This document shows positions 1 through 6,188 of a DNA stretch of 6,236 nt, in pieces. The stretch is from an uncultured Erysipelotrichaceae bacterium. Its GTDB lineage: Bacteria; Bacillota_I; Bacilli_A; Erysipelotrichales; Coprobacillaceae. How positions within the stretch are numbered: the stretch's first letter is position 1; each line of letters opens with the position of its first letter. Location: assembly GCA_945981915.1 (NCBI GenBank), contig CAMFRJ010000078.1, positions 1 through 6,236 of the forward strand. The letters are read 5' to 3'. The notes beneath the pieces are model-generated. The model saw nothing but the letters and a program-made list of their open reading frames with translations, did not search any database and had not been told where the DNA came from. Both the position numbers and the translations under genes were made by a program.

Positions 1-1
1 T

Positions 2-55
2 CAAAAAGAAGTTGTTTTTGATGGAACTATGACAGTCATGATTTGTACATTATAA
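2..55 (+). CDS. C-terminal end of an unidentified gene (partial, cut by window start)
   Basis: Only frame 2 stays open from the window edge. It gives 17 residues ending ...VVFDGTMTVMICTL before a TAA at 53-55; the other two plus frames hit stops at 19-21 and 30-32. The stop overlaps the base of the hairpin at 55-79, which is where a gene end would be expected, and this is the main reason to believe the fragment is coding. It converges on the ROK kinase on the opposite strand. The tail is too short to assign a family, so no function is proposed. Confidence 0.45.
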   Translation, partial: QKEVVFDGTMTVMICTL

Positions 56-79
56 AAAGCCAGGTTAGTCCTGGCTTTT
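55..79. terminator. Bidirectional intrinsic terminator between convergent genes
   Basis: A perfect 10-bp inverted repeat has arms AAAAGCCAGG (55-64) and CCTGGCTTTT (70-79) around the 5-base loop TTAGT. The core GCCAGG/CCTGGC is GC-rich in an AT-rich setting. Read on the plus strand the stem ends in TTTT; read on the minus strand it runs into TTTTTATAAT. It can therefore end both the plus-strand gene stopping at 55 and the minus-strand kinase, whose stop codon (65-67) lies in the loop. Confidence 0.85.
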
Positions 80-967
80 AAATGTTTGTAGATGTTGATA
101 TAGGGCTCCAATTAAATTTGCATCATTTCTGAATCGACATGGAACAATTTCAGGATGATAAACATCAAATCCTAAGTGAGCATAGATTTCATTTAAATTT
201 TCTTTGATCAAATCAATTAATAATGGTTGTGCTGAAATACCACCACCAATAGCTATTTTTTCACAATCAAAAATGATATGTACATTAAAAATTTGTGTTG
301 CTACTTCTTTTGCAAAAGCATTGATTCCCGCAATAACTTTTTCATCTCCTTGATTTGCCATTTCAAATATTTCAATACCACTATATTTTTGATCGCTTTC
401 AAGCTGTTCTTGAACTCTTTCAAGTAGTCCTTGGATACCACAACGTGTTGACCAGGCATGATTCCATGACAAAGCATCTTGGTTGTTAGTTTTTATAAAA
501 GAGAATTCACCAGCAGAAAAATGTTTTCCTGTATGAACCTTATGGTCTTTAATAAGACAACCACCAATTCCAGTCCCTAAAATAACAACTGCACCATCTT
601 GAATATCCTGTAAATTTCCAAATCCTATTTCAGCATTGGCGGCACATTTGGCGTCATTTCCAATTGTGATATTTGTTGGGCATCTTTCTTGCAAAATTTG
701 AACTGTATCCAAATTTGTAATGTATCGTAGTGCACCTCCAGTATACTGATATCCTCTTTCAGGATCAATGATACCAGGCATTGATATAGCTATACCTTCT
801 ATTTGATTTTGAAATTGATCATAGATTTGACCAATTGTTTCAATAAAGTTTTCTAAATTATCCATAGGTGTAGGGACACTTGATTTTTCGATAATTGAAA
901 GATCTTCTTGAATCAAAGCATATTTGATGGCACTTCCACCAACATCTAATGTTAAATAATTCTTCAT
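65..967 (-). CDS. ROK-family sugar kinase (BglK-like)
   Basis: This 300-residue cytoplasmic protein should transfer phosphate from ATP to a sugar or glycoside. Visible ROK features are the N-terminal phosphate loop DVGGSAIKYA (8-17), the catalytic-base motif GND (D105), the second phosphate motif GTGIGG (131-136), AGEF (152-155) and the adenosine-site GGGIS (241-245). There is no N-terminal helix-turn-helix, so it is an enzyme and not a ROK repressor. The zinc motif CxCGxxGC of typical ROK glucokinases is missing, and the His that often follows the Glu of the GE motif is replaced (AGEFSFI). Both traits are, from memory, closer to the beta-glucoside kinase (BglK) branch than to GlcK. The ATG at 967 has AAAGGAG (977-983) 9 bases upstream. 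A promoter of its own sits at 996-1010, and a terminator overlaps its stop. The family is very likely; the substrate is not determinable from the sequence. Confidence 0.9.
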   Translation of the reverse strand: MKNYLTLDVGGSAIKYALIQEDLSIIEKSSVPTPMDNLENFIETIGQIYDQFQNQIEGIAISMPGIIDPERGYQYTGGALRYITNLDTVQILQERCPTNITIGNDAKCAANAEIGFGNLQDIQDGAVVILGTGIGGCLIKDHKVHTGKHFSAGEFSFIKTNNQDALSWNHAWSTRCGIQGLLERVQEQLESDQKYSGIEIFEMANQGDEKVIAGINAFAKEVATQIFNVHIIFDCEKIAIGGGISAQPLLIDLIKENLNEIYAHLGFDVYHPEIVPCRFRNDANLIGALYQHLQTFKSQD

Positions 968-995
968 GACAATTAACTCCTTTATTGCTTTCTTC

Positions 996-1010
996 TTTTA
1001 TTATATAACA
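996..1010 (-). promoter_or_regulatory. Promoter -10 region of the ROK kinase
   Basis: On the minus strand the segment reads TGTTATATAATAAAA and contains a consensus TATAAT (1005 down to 1000). Transcription would start near 993, about 26 bases before the ATG at 967, leaving the Shine-Dalgarno sequence intact. No good -35 box is present at 17 bp; the hexamer there is TACATT. The arms of the inverted repeat at 1011-1044 occupy the -15 to -45 zone. The same 15 bases occur before the gene at 4169. Confidence 0.6.
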
Positions 1011-1044
1011 AAAAAAATGTTAATGTATAGATTAACATTTTTTT
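1011..1044 (-). terminator. Perfect 14-bp inverted repeat: terminator of the Rieske flavoprotein gene, possible operator
   Basis: The arms AAAAAAATGTTAAT (1011-1024) and ATTAACATTTTTTT (1031-1044) are exact reverse complements around a 6-base loop. On the minus strand the hairpin ends in a run of seven T, as in an intrinsic terminator. It includes the stop codon (1032-1034) of the gene it would terminate. The stem has only one G-C pair per seven bases, so it is thermodynamically weak. Because it also lies directly upstream of the -10 box of the kinase, a role as a regulator binding site is an alternative or additional reading. Confidence 0.65.
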
Positions 1045-2381
1045 AAATCATGAATTGATGGTCCTTCAAGAACTTGTCCATAAGCATCATAAACAGATTG
1101 ATGACAAGGACAAGACCAAGTTTGACTTTTTGAATTAAAATGGATGAGACATTTTAAATGAGGACAATAAGGAGAAAAATAGTGATCTTTTCCATTTTCA
1201 TCTCGATAAAGTGCATAAAGACGATGGTTCTTTTTGATGATTGCTCCACTTTTCCTTTCAATCTGTTCACTATCAACTGTTTGATATCTTTGTAATAAAT
1301 ATCCTTTCAAGATGTTTTTTTTCATAAGTGAAAAGTATTGCTTCGAAAAGGAAAGAGAGAAATAGTGACAAGAATACAGTTCTTCATAGGGATTTTTATT
1401 GTTGTAAATGAGATCTTTAATTAATTGAGCAGAAACATGAGATAATGTCATGCCCCATTTTTGAAATCCATAAATAATAAATTCATTTTGATATAGCCTA
1501 CCGATGTAGGGAATGCCTCTTAAAGGCATGCTATCTTGAGCAAACCAGTCATTTTTATTGTTAATGACAATAGCTTGATGATCGTTTAAAGGACGATAAC
1601 TATGATGATCATCAAGAGATAAATAGCTATTTGGTGAATCTTTCTTGGATGATATCCCTACATATGCTTGACTTTGAAATATCTTCATAAAATACATACC
1701 TTTTTTAAAAAATGGATAGCGTGTTGCATGGACCACATAGCGACAAGTGACTATATGATCGTTGACTTTGACAGTATAATGATCATGATGTCTAATGATT
1801 TGCTTTGCTAAACTATGTTCATAAATTTGAACATGAAAACGACAGCATATGTCTATAATTGCATAAAGGTATTGAAGTGGATGAAAAACTGCTTGATTTT
1901 TTAGACCAATCATTTTCCCTGTCCCGTTTTTTTCAATAACATGTTCACCAAATGATGTAAGCAATTGTTTTTCTTTTTCTAAAAGAGGATATTTTTTTAT
2001 ATCACTAGTATAAAGATAAGCAATGTTTTCTTGATATGAACAATCAATATGTTCTTTTCTAATAATCTTTTTGATATCTAAAAGAGCTCTTTTATTTGAT
2101 TGATAATATAAAAGAGCATGTTGTTTATCATAATATTGGTTGATTTTTTGATAGATCACATCATGGAGAACTGTGACTTTTGCAGTTGTATGACCACTTG
2201 TATGGCTTCCTAAATTATCTTTATCGATAACTGTGACTTGAAAATGACTATTTCTTAACTGATAGGCCAACATGACACCTGAAAGGCCACCACCAATGAT
2301 TAAAATGTCAGTTTTGATATCTTGGTTAAGCTTTGGAAATTCTTTTTTTTGTGTTGTTTTTTGCCAATATGATTGATTCAT
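1032..2381 (-). CDS. FAD-dependent oxidoreductase with C-terminal Rieske [2Fe-2S] domain (YhfW-like)
   Basis: The 449-residue protein combines a DAO-type flavoprotein (about 1-365) with a Rieske domain (about 370-449). FAD binding is shown by ILIIGGGLSG (GGGLSG at 30-35) and the acidic end of the second strand (VIDKD, D53), and a TSGHTTAKVT segment follows at 61-70. The typical late flavin region, IPYIG...YGFQKWGMTLS, is at about 290-314. The Rieske ligands are C406-P-H408 and C424-P-C-H427; C411 and C426 match the disulfide pair of canonical Rieske proteins, although the usual Gly after the second His is Gln. The architecture equals Bacillus YhfW, but it is somewhat shorter. YhfW itself has no settled substrate, so none is proposed. 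No signal peptide or membrane segment is seen, so it is cytosolic. The upstream in-frame GTG at 2405 is rejected as start because only the ATG at 2381 has a Shine-Dalgarno sequence. Confidence 0.88.
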   Translation of the reverse strand: MNQSYWQKTTQKKEFPKLNQDIKTDILIIGGGLSGVMLAYQLRNSHFQVTVIDKDNLGSHTSGHTTAKVTVLHDVIYQKINQYYDKQHALLYYQSNKRALLDIKKIIRKEHIDCSYQENIAYLYTSDIKKYPLLEKEKQLLTSFGEHVIEKNGTGKMIGLKNQAVFHPLQYLYAIIDICCRFHVQIYEHSLAKQIIRHHDHYTVKVNDHIVTCRYVVHATRYPFFKKGMYFMKIFQSQAYVGISSKKDSPNSYLSLDDHHSYRPLNDHQAIVINNKNDWFAQDSMPLRGIPYIGRLYQNEFIIYGFQKWGMTLSHVSAQLIKDLIYNNKNPYEELYSCHYFSLSFSKQYFSLMKKNILKGYLLQRYQTVDSEQIERKSGAIIKKNHRLYALYRDENGKDHYFSPYCPHLKCLIHFNSKSQTWSCPCHQSVYDAYGQVLEGPSIHDLKKC

Positions 2382-2385
2382 AATT

Positions 2386-2391
2386 TCACCT
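2386..2391 (-). promoter_or_regulatory. Ribosome binding site that fixes the start of the Rieske flavoprotein
   Basis: On the minus strand AGGTGA lies 4 bases before the ATG at 2381. It is an exact match to the 3' part of the extended Shine-Dalgarno sequence (AAGGAGGTGA), for which such a short gap is normal. Nothing comparable precedes the GTG at 2405, which would add 8 residues. Confidence 0.75.
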
Positions 2392-2393
2392 AT

Positions 2394-2429
2394 AAAAGTA
2401 TGCACATATTTGTTTTTTGATATACTTTT
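2394..2429. repeat. Short inverted repeat in the divergent promoter region
   Basis: AAAAGTAT (2394-2401) and ATACTTTT (2422-2429) are exact reverse complements separated by 20 bases. The pair lies between the divergently transcribed Rieske flavoprotein and HAD phosphatase genes, in the area expected to carry the minus-strand promoter. Such spaced half-sites can be operators. At 8 bp in very AT-rich DNA this may also be chance. Confidence 0.3.
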
Positions 2430-2473
2430 CTTTTCATTTTTTTAAAATAGCTTTTTTTATTTTTTGAATTCGT

Positions 2474-2479
2474 TACAAT
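2474..2479 (+). promoter_or_regulatory. Candidate -10 box for the HAD phosphatase/RpiR unit
   Basis: TACAAT differs from consensus at one base and is followed by AAAG, similar to the other -10 regions in this window. The -35 zone is only a T-run. Start of transcription would fall near 2486, at the Shine-Dalgarno sequence GAGGAGG (2486-2492), leaving a leader of about 14 bases. A more distant alternative is TTGATA (2417-2422) with TTTAAA (2441-2446) at an 18-bp gap. Confidence 0.4.
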
Positions 2480-2499
2480 AAAGAAGAGGAGGATAAAAA

Positions 2500-3231
2500 A
2501 TGAAAGTATTAGCAAGTGATTTTGATGGAACATTATTATTTAATGATCAATTTAGAGAAAATGATTTAAAGAAGATAAAAGAATTTCAACAACAAGGACA
2601 TTTGTTTGGCTTATGTAGTGGTAGACCATTTCAGGGAATACATGCATTATGTCAAAATCATATTGATTTTGATTTTTATATTTTATGTACTGGGGCTTTA
2701 GTGTTGAATAAGAATCATGAAGTCTTATTCAAAAGTACAATTACACATGAATTATTAGAAAGATTTTATCAGCAATATCAAGATCAATACCCTATTTTTA
2801 TTCAAGCAAATTTTAAAATATATACTTTTGAGACTTTACAAGTTAATGGAATTGTAAGGGAACATATTTCTTCATTAGATGAAGTGAATGGTGATATTTA
2901 TGGATTATCAATGAATGCTTCTACTGATGATAACGCTAGACGTGTATGTCAAGAAATTGAAAAGTTGTTTCCTGAATTAACAGCACATCAAAATAAAGAA
3001 TTTATTGATATCACAGAAAAAGGATGTTCAAAGGGATTAGGAATTGAAAAATTAAAAGAAATACTACATATTCAAAATATTGCAGGAATTGGAGATTCTT
3101 ATAATGACATTCCGATGTTAGAAACAGTAGATCATTCGTTTACTTTTCATGATTCACCAGATTCTTTAAAAGAAATTGCAGATGATATTGTCGATAGCGT
3201 TGCAGAAGCAATCACAATTTACATGCAATAA
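2500..3231 (+). CDS. Cof-type (class IIB) HAD phosphatase
   Basis: This 243-residue cytosolic hydrolase belongs to the haloacid dehalogenase superfamily, which removes phosphate from small molecules such as phosphosugars through a phospho-aspartate intermediate. All four motifs are present: DFDGTL with D7 (nucleophile) and D9 (acid/base), SGRP (S40), SKG with K178, and GDSYNDIPML with D199 and D203 for Mg binding. The segment of about 80-175 between motifs II and III is the C2B-type cap that determines the substrate. Length is slightly below the usual 260-280 residues of the family. The ATG follows GGAGG (2488-2492) by 7 bases. The RpiR regulator starts 17 bases after its stop, so the two are probably cotranscribed. 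The C-terminal half of the gene at 4169 is a paralogue. Substrate unknown. Confidence 0.93.
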   Translation: MKVLASDFDGTLLFNDQFRENDLKKIKEFQQQGHLFGLCSGRPFQGIHALCQNHIDFDFYILCTGALVLNKNHEVLFKSTITHELLERFYQQYQDQYPIFIQANFKIYTFETLQVNGIVREHISSLDEVNGDIYGLSMNASTDDNARRVCQEIEKLFPELTAHQNKEFIDITEKGCSKGLGIEKLKEILHIQNIAGIGDSYNDIPMLETVDHSFTFHDSPDSLKEIADDIVDSVAEAITIYMQ

Positions 3232-3248
3232 GAAAGTTGTAATCAAAT

Positions 3249-4037
3249 ATGACATTGATTGAACAAATGCGACGTACAAGCTTTACGCAAGCAAAACAAC
3301 AGGTTGTTGATTATCTTTTATCTCATTTGGATGATTTAGCAGGATTATCTCTTGATGATTTAGCTAAAAAAAGCTATACATCACATGCCACAGTTATTCG
3401 CGTATGTCAACAACTTCATAAAAAAGGATATCGAGAATTAAAAATCGCATTATTGAAAGAATTAGAAGCTTGTAAATTTACAACACAACAGGTGAATTAC
3501 ACTATACCTTTTGATAGTGATGAATCAATTGATAATATTGAACAAAAGATGTATTCTCTTTATCAAGAAAGTATTACTTCTATTCATCAAACTATTGATA
3601 TTGAATCTTTAAAAAAGATAGCAATGATGTTTATCAATAAAAAAAGAATTTTTATTTATGCACAAGGAGATAGTCAAATTACAGCATTAAATTTAATCAA
3701 CAAATTGGCGAAAATTAACATATTTCCTATTCTTGCAACACAATATCATGAGGAATATCATATTGTTCAAAAAATGAGGTCATCTGATTTTGCTTTCTTT
3801 ATTTCATATGGAGGTCAAAATCAAATATTTCATGAATGTTTAAAAATATTAAGCAAAAATGGAGTTCCAACAGCTATATTAACAGCGAATGAAAAAAGTA
3901 TTTTGACTAGACGATGTCAATATAAGCTCATCATACCAGATTATGAAAAGGAAAATAAAATTGCTACATTTTATTCACAACATGCTTTTATGTATGTTTT
4001 GAATAATTTATATGCTTTTATTTATCATCTTATGTAA
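3249..4037 (+). CDS. MurR/RpiR-family transcriptional regulator (HTH plus SIS domain)
   Basis: The 262-residue protein has the two-domain plan of RpiR regulators. An N-terminal helix-turn-helix of about 1-75 contains LSLDDLAKKSYTSHATVIRV (33-52), followed by CQQLHKKGYRELK. A sugar isomerase (SIS) domain of about 120-245 follows, with IFIYAQGDSQITA (134-146) at the phosphosugar loop, SSDFAFFISYGGQNQ (178-192) and GVPTAILTA (205-213). The family senses phosphosugars and controls sugar-use genes, as repressor or activator. The phosphate-contacting stretch is divergent: the common GxGxS is here AQGDS, and ISYSG is ISYGG. The ATG has no clear Shine-Dalgarno sequence (the upstream AAGAAAGTTG is weak), so translation probably depends on coupling to the phosphatase 17 bases upstream. 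Likely targets are its own unit and the neighbouring promoters, but this is inferred from position only. Confidence 0.9.
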   Translation: MTLIEQMRRTSFTQAKQQVVDYLLSHLDDLAGLSLDDLAKKSYTSHATVIRVCQQLHKKGYRELKIALLKELEACKFTTQQVNYTIPFDSDESIDNIEQKMYSLYQESITSIHQTIDIESLKKIAMMFINKKRIFIYAQGDSQITALNLINKLAKINIFPILATQYHEEYHIVQKMRSSDFAFFISYGGQNQIFHECLKILSKNGVPTAILTANEKSILTRRCQYKLIIPDYEKENKIATFYSQHAFMYVLNNLYAFIYHLM

Positions 4038-4052
4038 CAATGATTGATGGAC

Positions 4053-4100
4053 AAAAAGTTCAACAAAAAAGCAATGAGAGACTTTTTTGTTGGACCTTTT
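4053..4100 (+). terminator. Intrinsic terminator after the RpiR gene
   Basis: The arms GTTCAACAAAAAAG (4058-4071) and CTTTTTTGTTGGAC (4082-4095) pair over 14 positions with one G-U wobble, around a 10-base loop. Outer A (4053-4057) and T (4097-4100) runs can extend the stem past a mismatch. The T-run after the stem is short (TTTT then CGACTG), so some read-through into the next unit is possible. It lies 16 bases after the stop codon at 4037. Confidence 0.7.
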
Positions 4101-4122
4101 CGACTGTTTTAACGACTTTGCT

Positions 4123-4156
4123 TTGCAAATGGGAAAAACCATGTTATATAATAAAA
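4123..4156 (+). promoter_or_regulatory. Promoter of the UPF0303-HAD fusion gene
   Basis: TATAAT (4147-4152) lies in the segment TGTTATATAATAAAA (4142-4156). A partial -35 TTGCAA (4123-4128) stands 18 bp upstream, within the small palindrome TTTGCAAA (4122-4129). The site follows the terminator of the previous unit, so this is a separate transcription unit. The predicted start near 4159 leaves a leader of only about 10 bases and falls at the Shine-Dalgarno sequence GAGGTGG (4158-4164). Confidence 0.65.
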
Positions 4157-4168
4157 TGAGGTGGAAAT

Positions 4169-5347
4169 ATGAAAGCGAAAGACATATTAAAACAAGAAAA
4201 GGAATTGGCTTTTAAAAACTTTACAAACGAAGATGCATATTTGATTGCATCTATTCTCATTGAACAGATTAAAGAAAGAGCTTTACAAAATATACGCATA
4301 AGAATTGTTTACCGAAATGAAATGATCTATCAATATTTAATGGATGGAAAGCACGGAGAAATCTGGTTAGACAGAAAACAAAAAACAATTGAGACATTTC
4401 AACATAGTGGGTATTATTTATTTTTAGAAAATGAAGAAAAGAAAACGTATGAACAATATCTCAATGATGAAAGTCTTGTTATTTGTGGGGGAAGCTTTCC
4501 ACTTATTGTTGATAATGATTATGCGGGATGTTTTCTTGTATCAGGTTTAGCACATGACCAAGATCATCAGTTAATTGTGGAGGCTTTGAGAAAGTATCAA
4601 CATAGAAAAGCATTGGCGAGTGATATCGATGGTACCTTATATTTTCATGAGCTTGCTGAGCCTTACAAAGTGAATGACATTATCGCGATTAAAGAATTCC
4701 AAAAAGCAGGACATTTGTTTGGTGTTTGTTCTGGAAGACCGCTGTGCCATTTCAATGATATGAGAAAATTGAATCTTGATTTTTATATTGCGACAAGTGG
4801 TGCTGTTTTATTAGATAAACATTTTCATATTATTGAAGATTATCCTATGGAAAAAGAAATTGCTAGAGATTTATTTGAACGTTATCACAATAATTACGGA
4901 ATTATTGTACAAACCAATTCGTTAGAAAGATTTTATGCAACACGTCAAGATTTTCCGAATCAATATACATATCTTTTCCAATGTTTTACAGAAGTTCGAG
5001 AAGATAAAATATATGGTATGTCACTAGTTGGTGAAAATGAGGAAGAAATGTTTCAATTAAAACAAGAACTCACAATTCTTTATCCTCAACTTCACTGTTT
5101 TCAAAATAAAAATTCTATAGATATTGTTGTTAAAGAATGTTCTAAAGGAATTGCGATCAGAAGAATGAAACAGCTTTTAAAAGTCAACGAAATGGCTGGT
5201 ATTGGCGATTCTTATAATGACATACCGTTATTAAAAGAAAGTGATTATGGATTTAGTTTTTATCATTCACCACATGATGTAAAAAATGAAGCAAAATATT
5301 TAGTTAGTGATATAGATGAAGCCATACATATCATGATGGAGGAATAG
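4169..5347 (+). CDS. Fusion protein: UPF0303 (GlcG/HbpS-like, DUF336) domain plus Cof-type HAD phosphatase
   Basis: The 392-residue protein has two domains joined without a linker. Residues about 8-145 match the UPF0303 pattern: FTNEDAYLIA (18-27), IWLDRKQKTIETF (65-77) with the family's W..RK, GGSFPL (107-112), and the closing VSGL...DH (124-133). UPF0303 belongs with GlcG/HbpS-type small proteins, some of which bind heme; no enzyme activity is established for it. Residues about 146-392 are a complete class IIB HAD phosphatase: DIDGTL (D152, D154), SGRP (S188), SKG (K326) and GDSYND (D347, D351), so catalysis should be intact. By eye the HAD part is about 40% identical to the phosphatase at 2500-3231, sharing GIGDSYNDIP exactly. 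The ATG has GAGGTGG 4-5 bases upstream. The dehydrogenase gene begins 2 bases after the stop. Cytosolic; the N-terminal domain may bind a ligand or drive assembly, but this is inference. Confidence 0.88.
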   Translation: MKAKDILKQEKELAFKNFTNEDAYLIASILIEQIKERALQNIRIRIVYRNEMIYQYLMDGKHGEIWLDRKQKTIETFQHSGYYLFLENEEKKTYEQYLNDESLVICGGSFPLIVDNDYAGCFLVSGLAHDQDHQLIVEALRKYQHRKALASDIDGTLYFHELAEPYKVNDIIAIKEFQKAGHLFGVCSGRPLCHFNDMRKLNLDFYIATSGAVLLDKHFHIIEDYPMEKEIARDLFERYHNNYGIIVQTNSLERFYATRQDFPNQYTYLFQCFTEVREDKIYGMSLVGENEEEMFQLKQELTILYPQLHCFQNKNSIDIVVKECSKGIAIRRMKQLLKVNEMAGIGDSYNDIPLLKESDYGFSFYHSPHDVKNEAKYLVSDIDEAIHIMMEE

Positions 5348-5349
5348 AC

Positions 5350-6188
5350 ATGAAATTTGGAATTATTGGATTTGGTAATATTGCCAAAAAATTTGTAAAA
5401 AGCATCGAATACACAACAGAAGGTCAAGTTATCGCAATTGCTTCTCGTAGCATTTCTTTAGATGATTCATATTTGATAGCTCATCCAGAGGTTAAAGTTT
5501 ATCATGATTATGAAAAGATGTTAAACAATCCAGAAATAGAAGCAGTTTATATAGCACTTCCTCATTTACATCATAAAGAGTGGATTATCAAAGCGATTCA
5601 ATGTCATAAAGCAGTTATATCTGAAAAACCTTTGGTTTTAAAGTGCGAAGACATTGATGAGATTGAAAACTGTGTCCAACAATACCAAGGGTACTGTTTG
5701 GAAGCTTTTAAAACAAAATTTAATCATGGATTTGATGCATTGAAAAAAGATCTATCACTAATTGGAAATATAAAAACAATTGAAACGAATTTTTGTAGTG
5801 ATACCTCACATGTACGAAAAGAGAGTTATCTATTTGATCCTTTACAAGGTGGAGCCTTAAATGATGTAGGAAGTTATATTATTGGTTTTATTTTGGGATT
5901 GACTGATAGTCCAGTTGATCGTATTGAATCACAAATGAAAATGGAAAATGGGATTGATAGGGTATTCCTTGCAAAACTATATTTCCAAAATGGAATTATT
6001 GGTATAGGGGAAGGTTCGATAGATTATGCTAAAGAAAGATATGCGCTGATTTCTGGAGATAAAGGAACGATCTATGTTCCAATGTATAATCGCATCGTTG
6101 ATTATACGATAACAACGGATGAACAAGTGATTGAAAGACATTATCCTATTGAAGGTGATGATATGACTTTAGAAATACAGGCACTGAT
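5350..6188 (+). CDS. Gfo/Idh/MocA-family NAD(P)-dependent oxidoreductase (3' end missing)
   Basis: The 279 genuine residues cover most of a protein usually 310-350 long. The N-terminal Rossmann fold shows MKFGIIGFGNIAKKF (GFGNIA at 7-12), and then IALPHLHH (68-75) and SEKPLVL (91-97) with the catalytic Lys K93 of the EKP motif. The substrate domain shows DPLQGGALNDVGSY (163-176), the family's GG..DvG.Y signature; Tyr in place of His at that end resembles the dihydrodiol dehydrogenase-like group. Members oxidise or reduce sugars, inositols and related polyols. GGAGG (5338-5342) lies 7 bases before the ATG, inside the end of the upstream fusion gene, and the 2-base gap indicates one operon. The frame stays open past 6188, but only because it runs into adapter sequence, so those extra residues are not protein. 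Substrate and true C-terminus are unknown. Confidence 0.9.

Noticed and set aside
65..967. ROK repressor of the NagC/XylR type
   Set aside because: The protein begins directly with the kinase phosphate loop at residue 8, so there is no room for a DNA-binding domain.
2382..2405. Eight extra N-terminal residues of the Rieske flavoprotein from an in-frame GTG at 2405
   Set aside because: The GTG has no Shine-Dalgarno sequence, whereas AGGTGA stands 4 bases before the ATG at 2381, and the added residues would themselves encode that site.
4053..4100. T-box or riboswitch leader for the fusion gene, suggested by the GGACC-like bases in the hairpin
   Set aside because: No T-box consensus or multi-stem layout is present, and the structure lies upstream of the promoter of that gene, so it would not be in its transcript.
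4169..4606. Calling the N-terminal domain of the fusion a heme-degrading enzyme
   Set aside because: The similarity is to UPF0303, a branch of the wider GlcG/HbpS group for which heme activity is not established, and I see no heme ligand motif that would support it.
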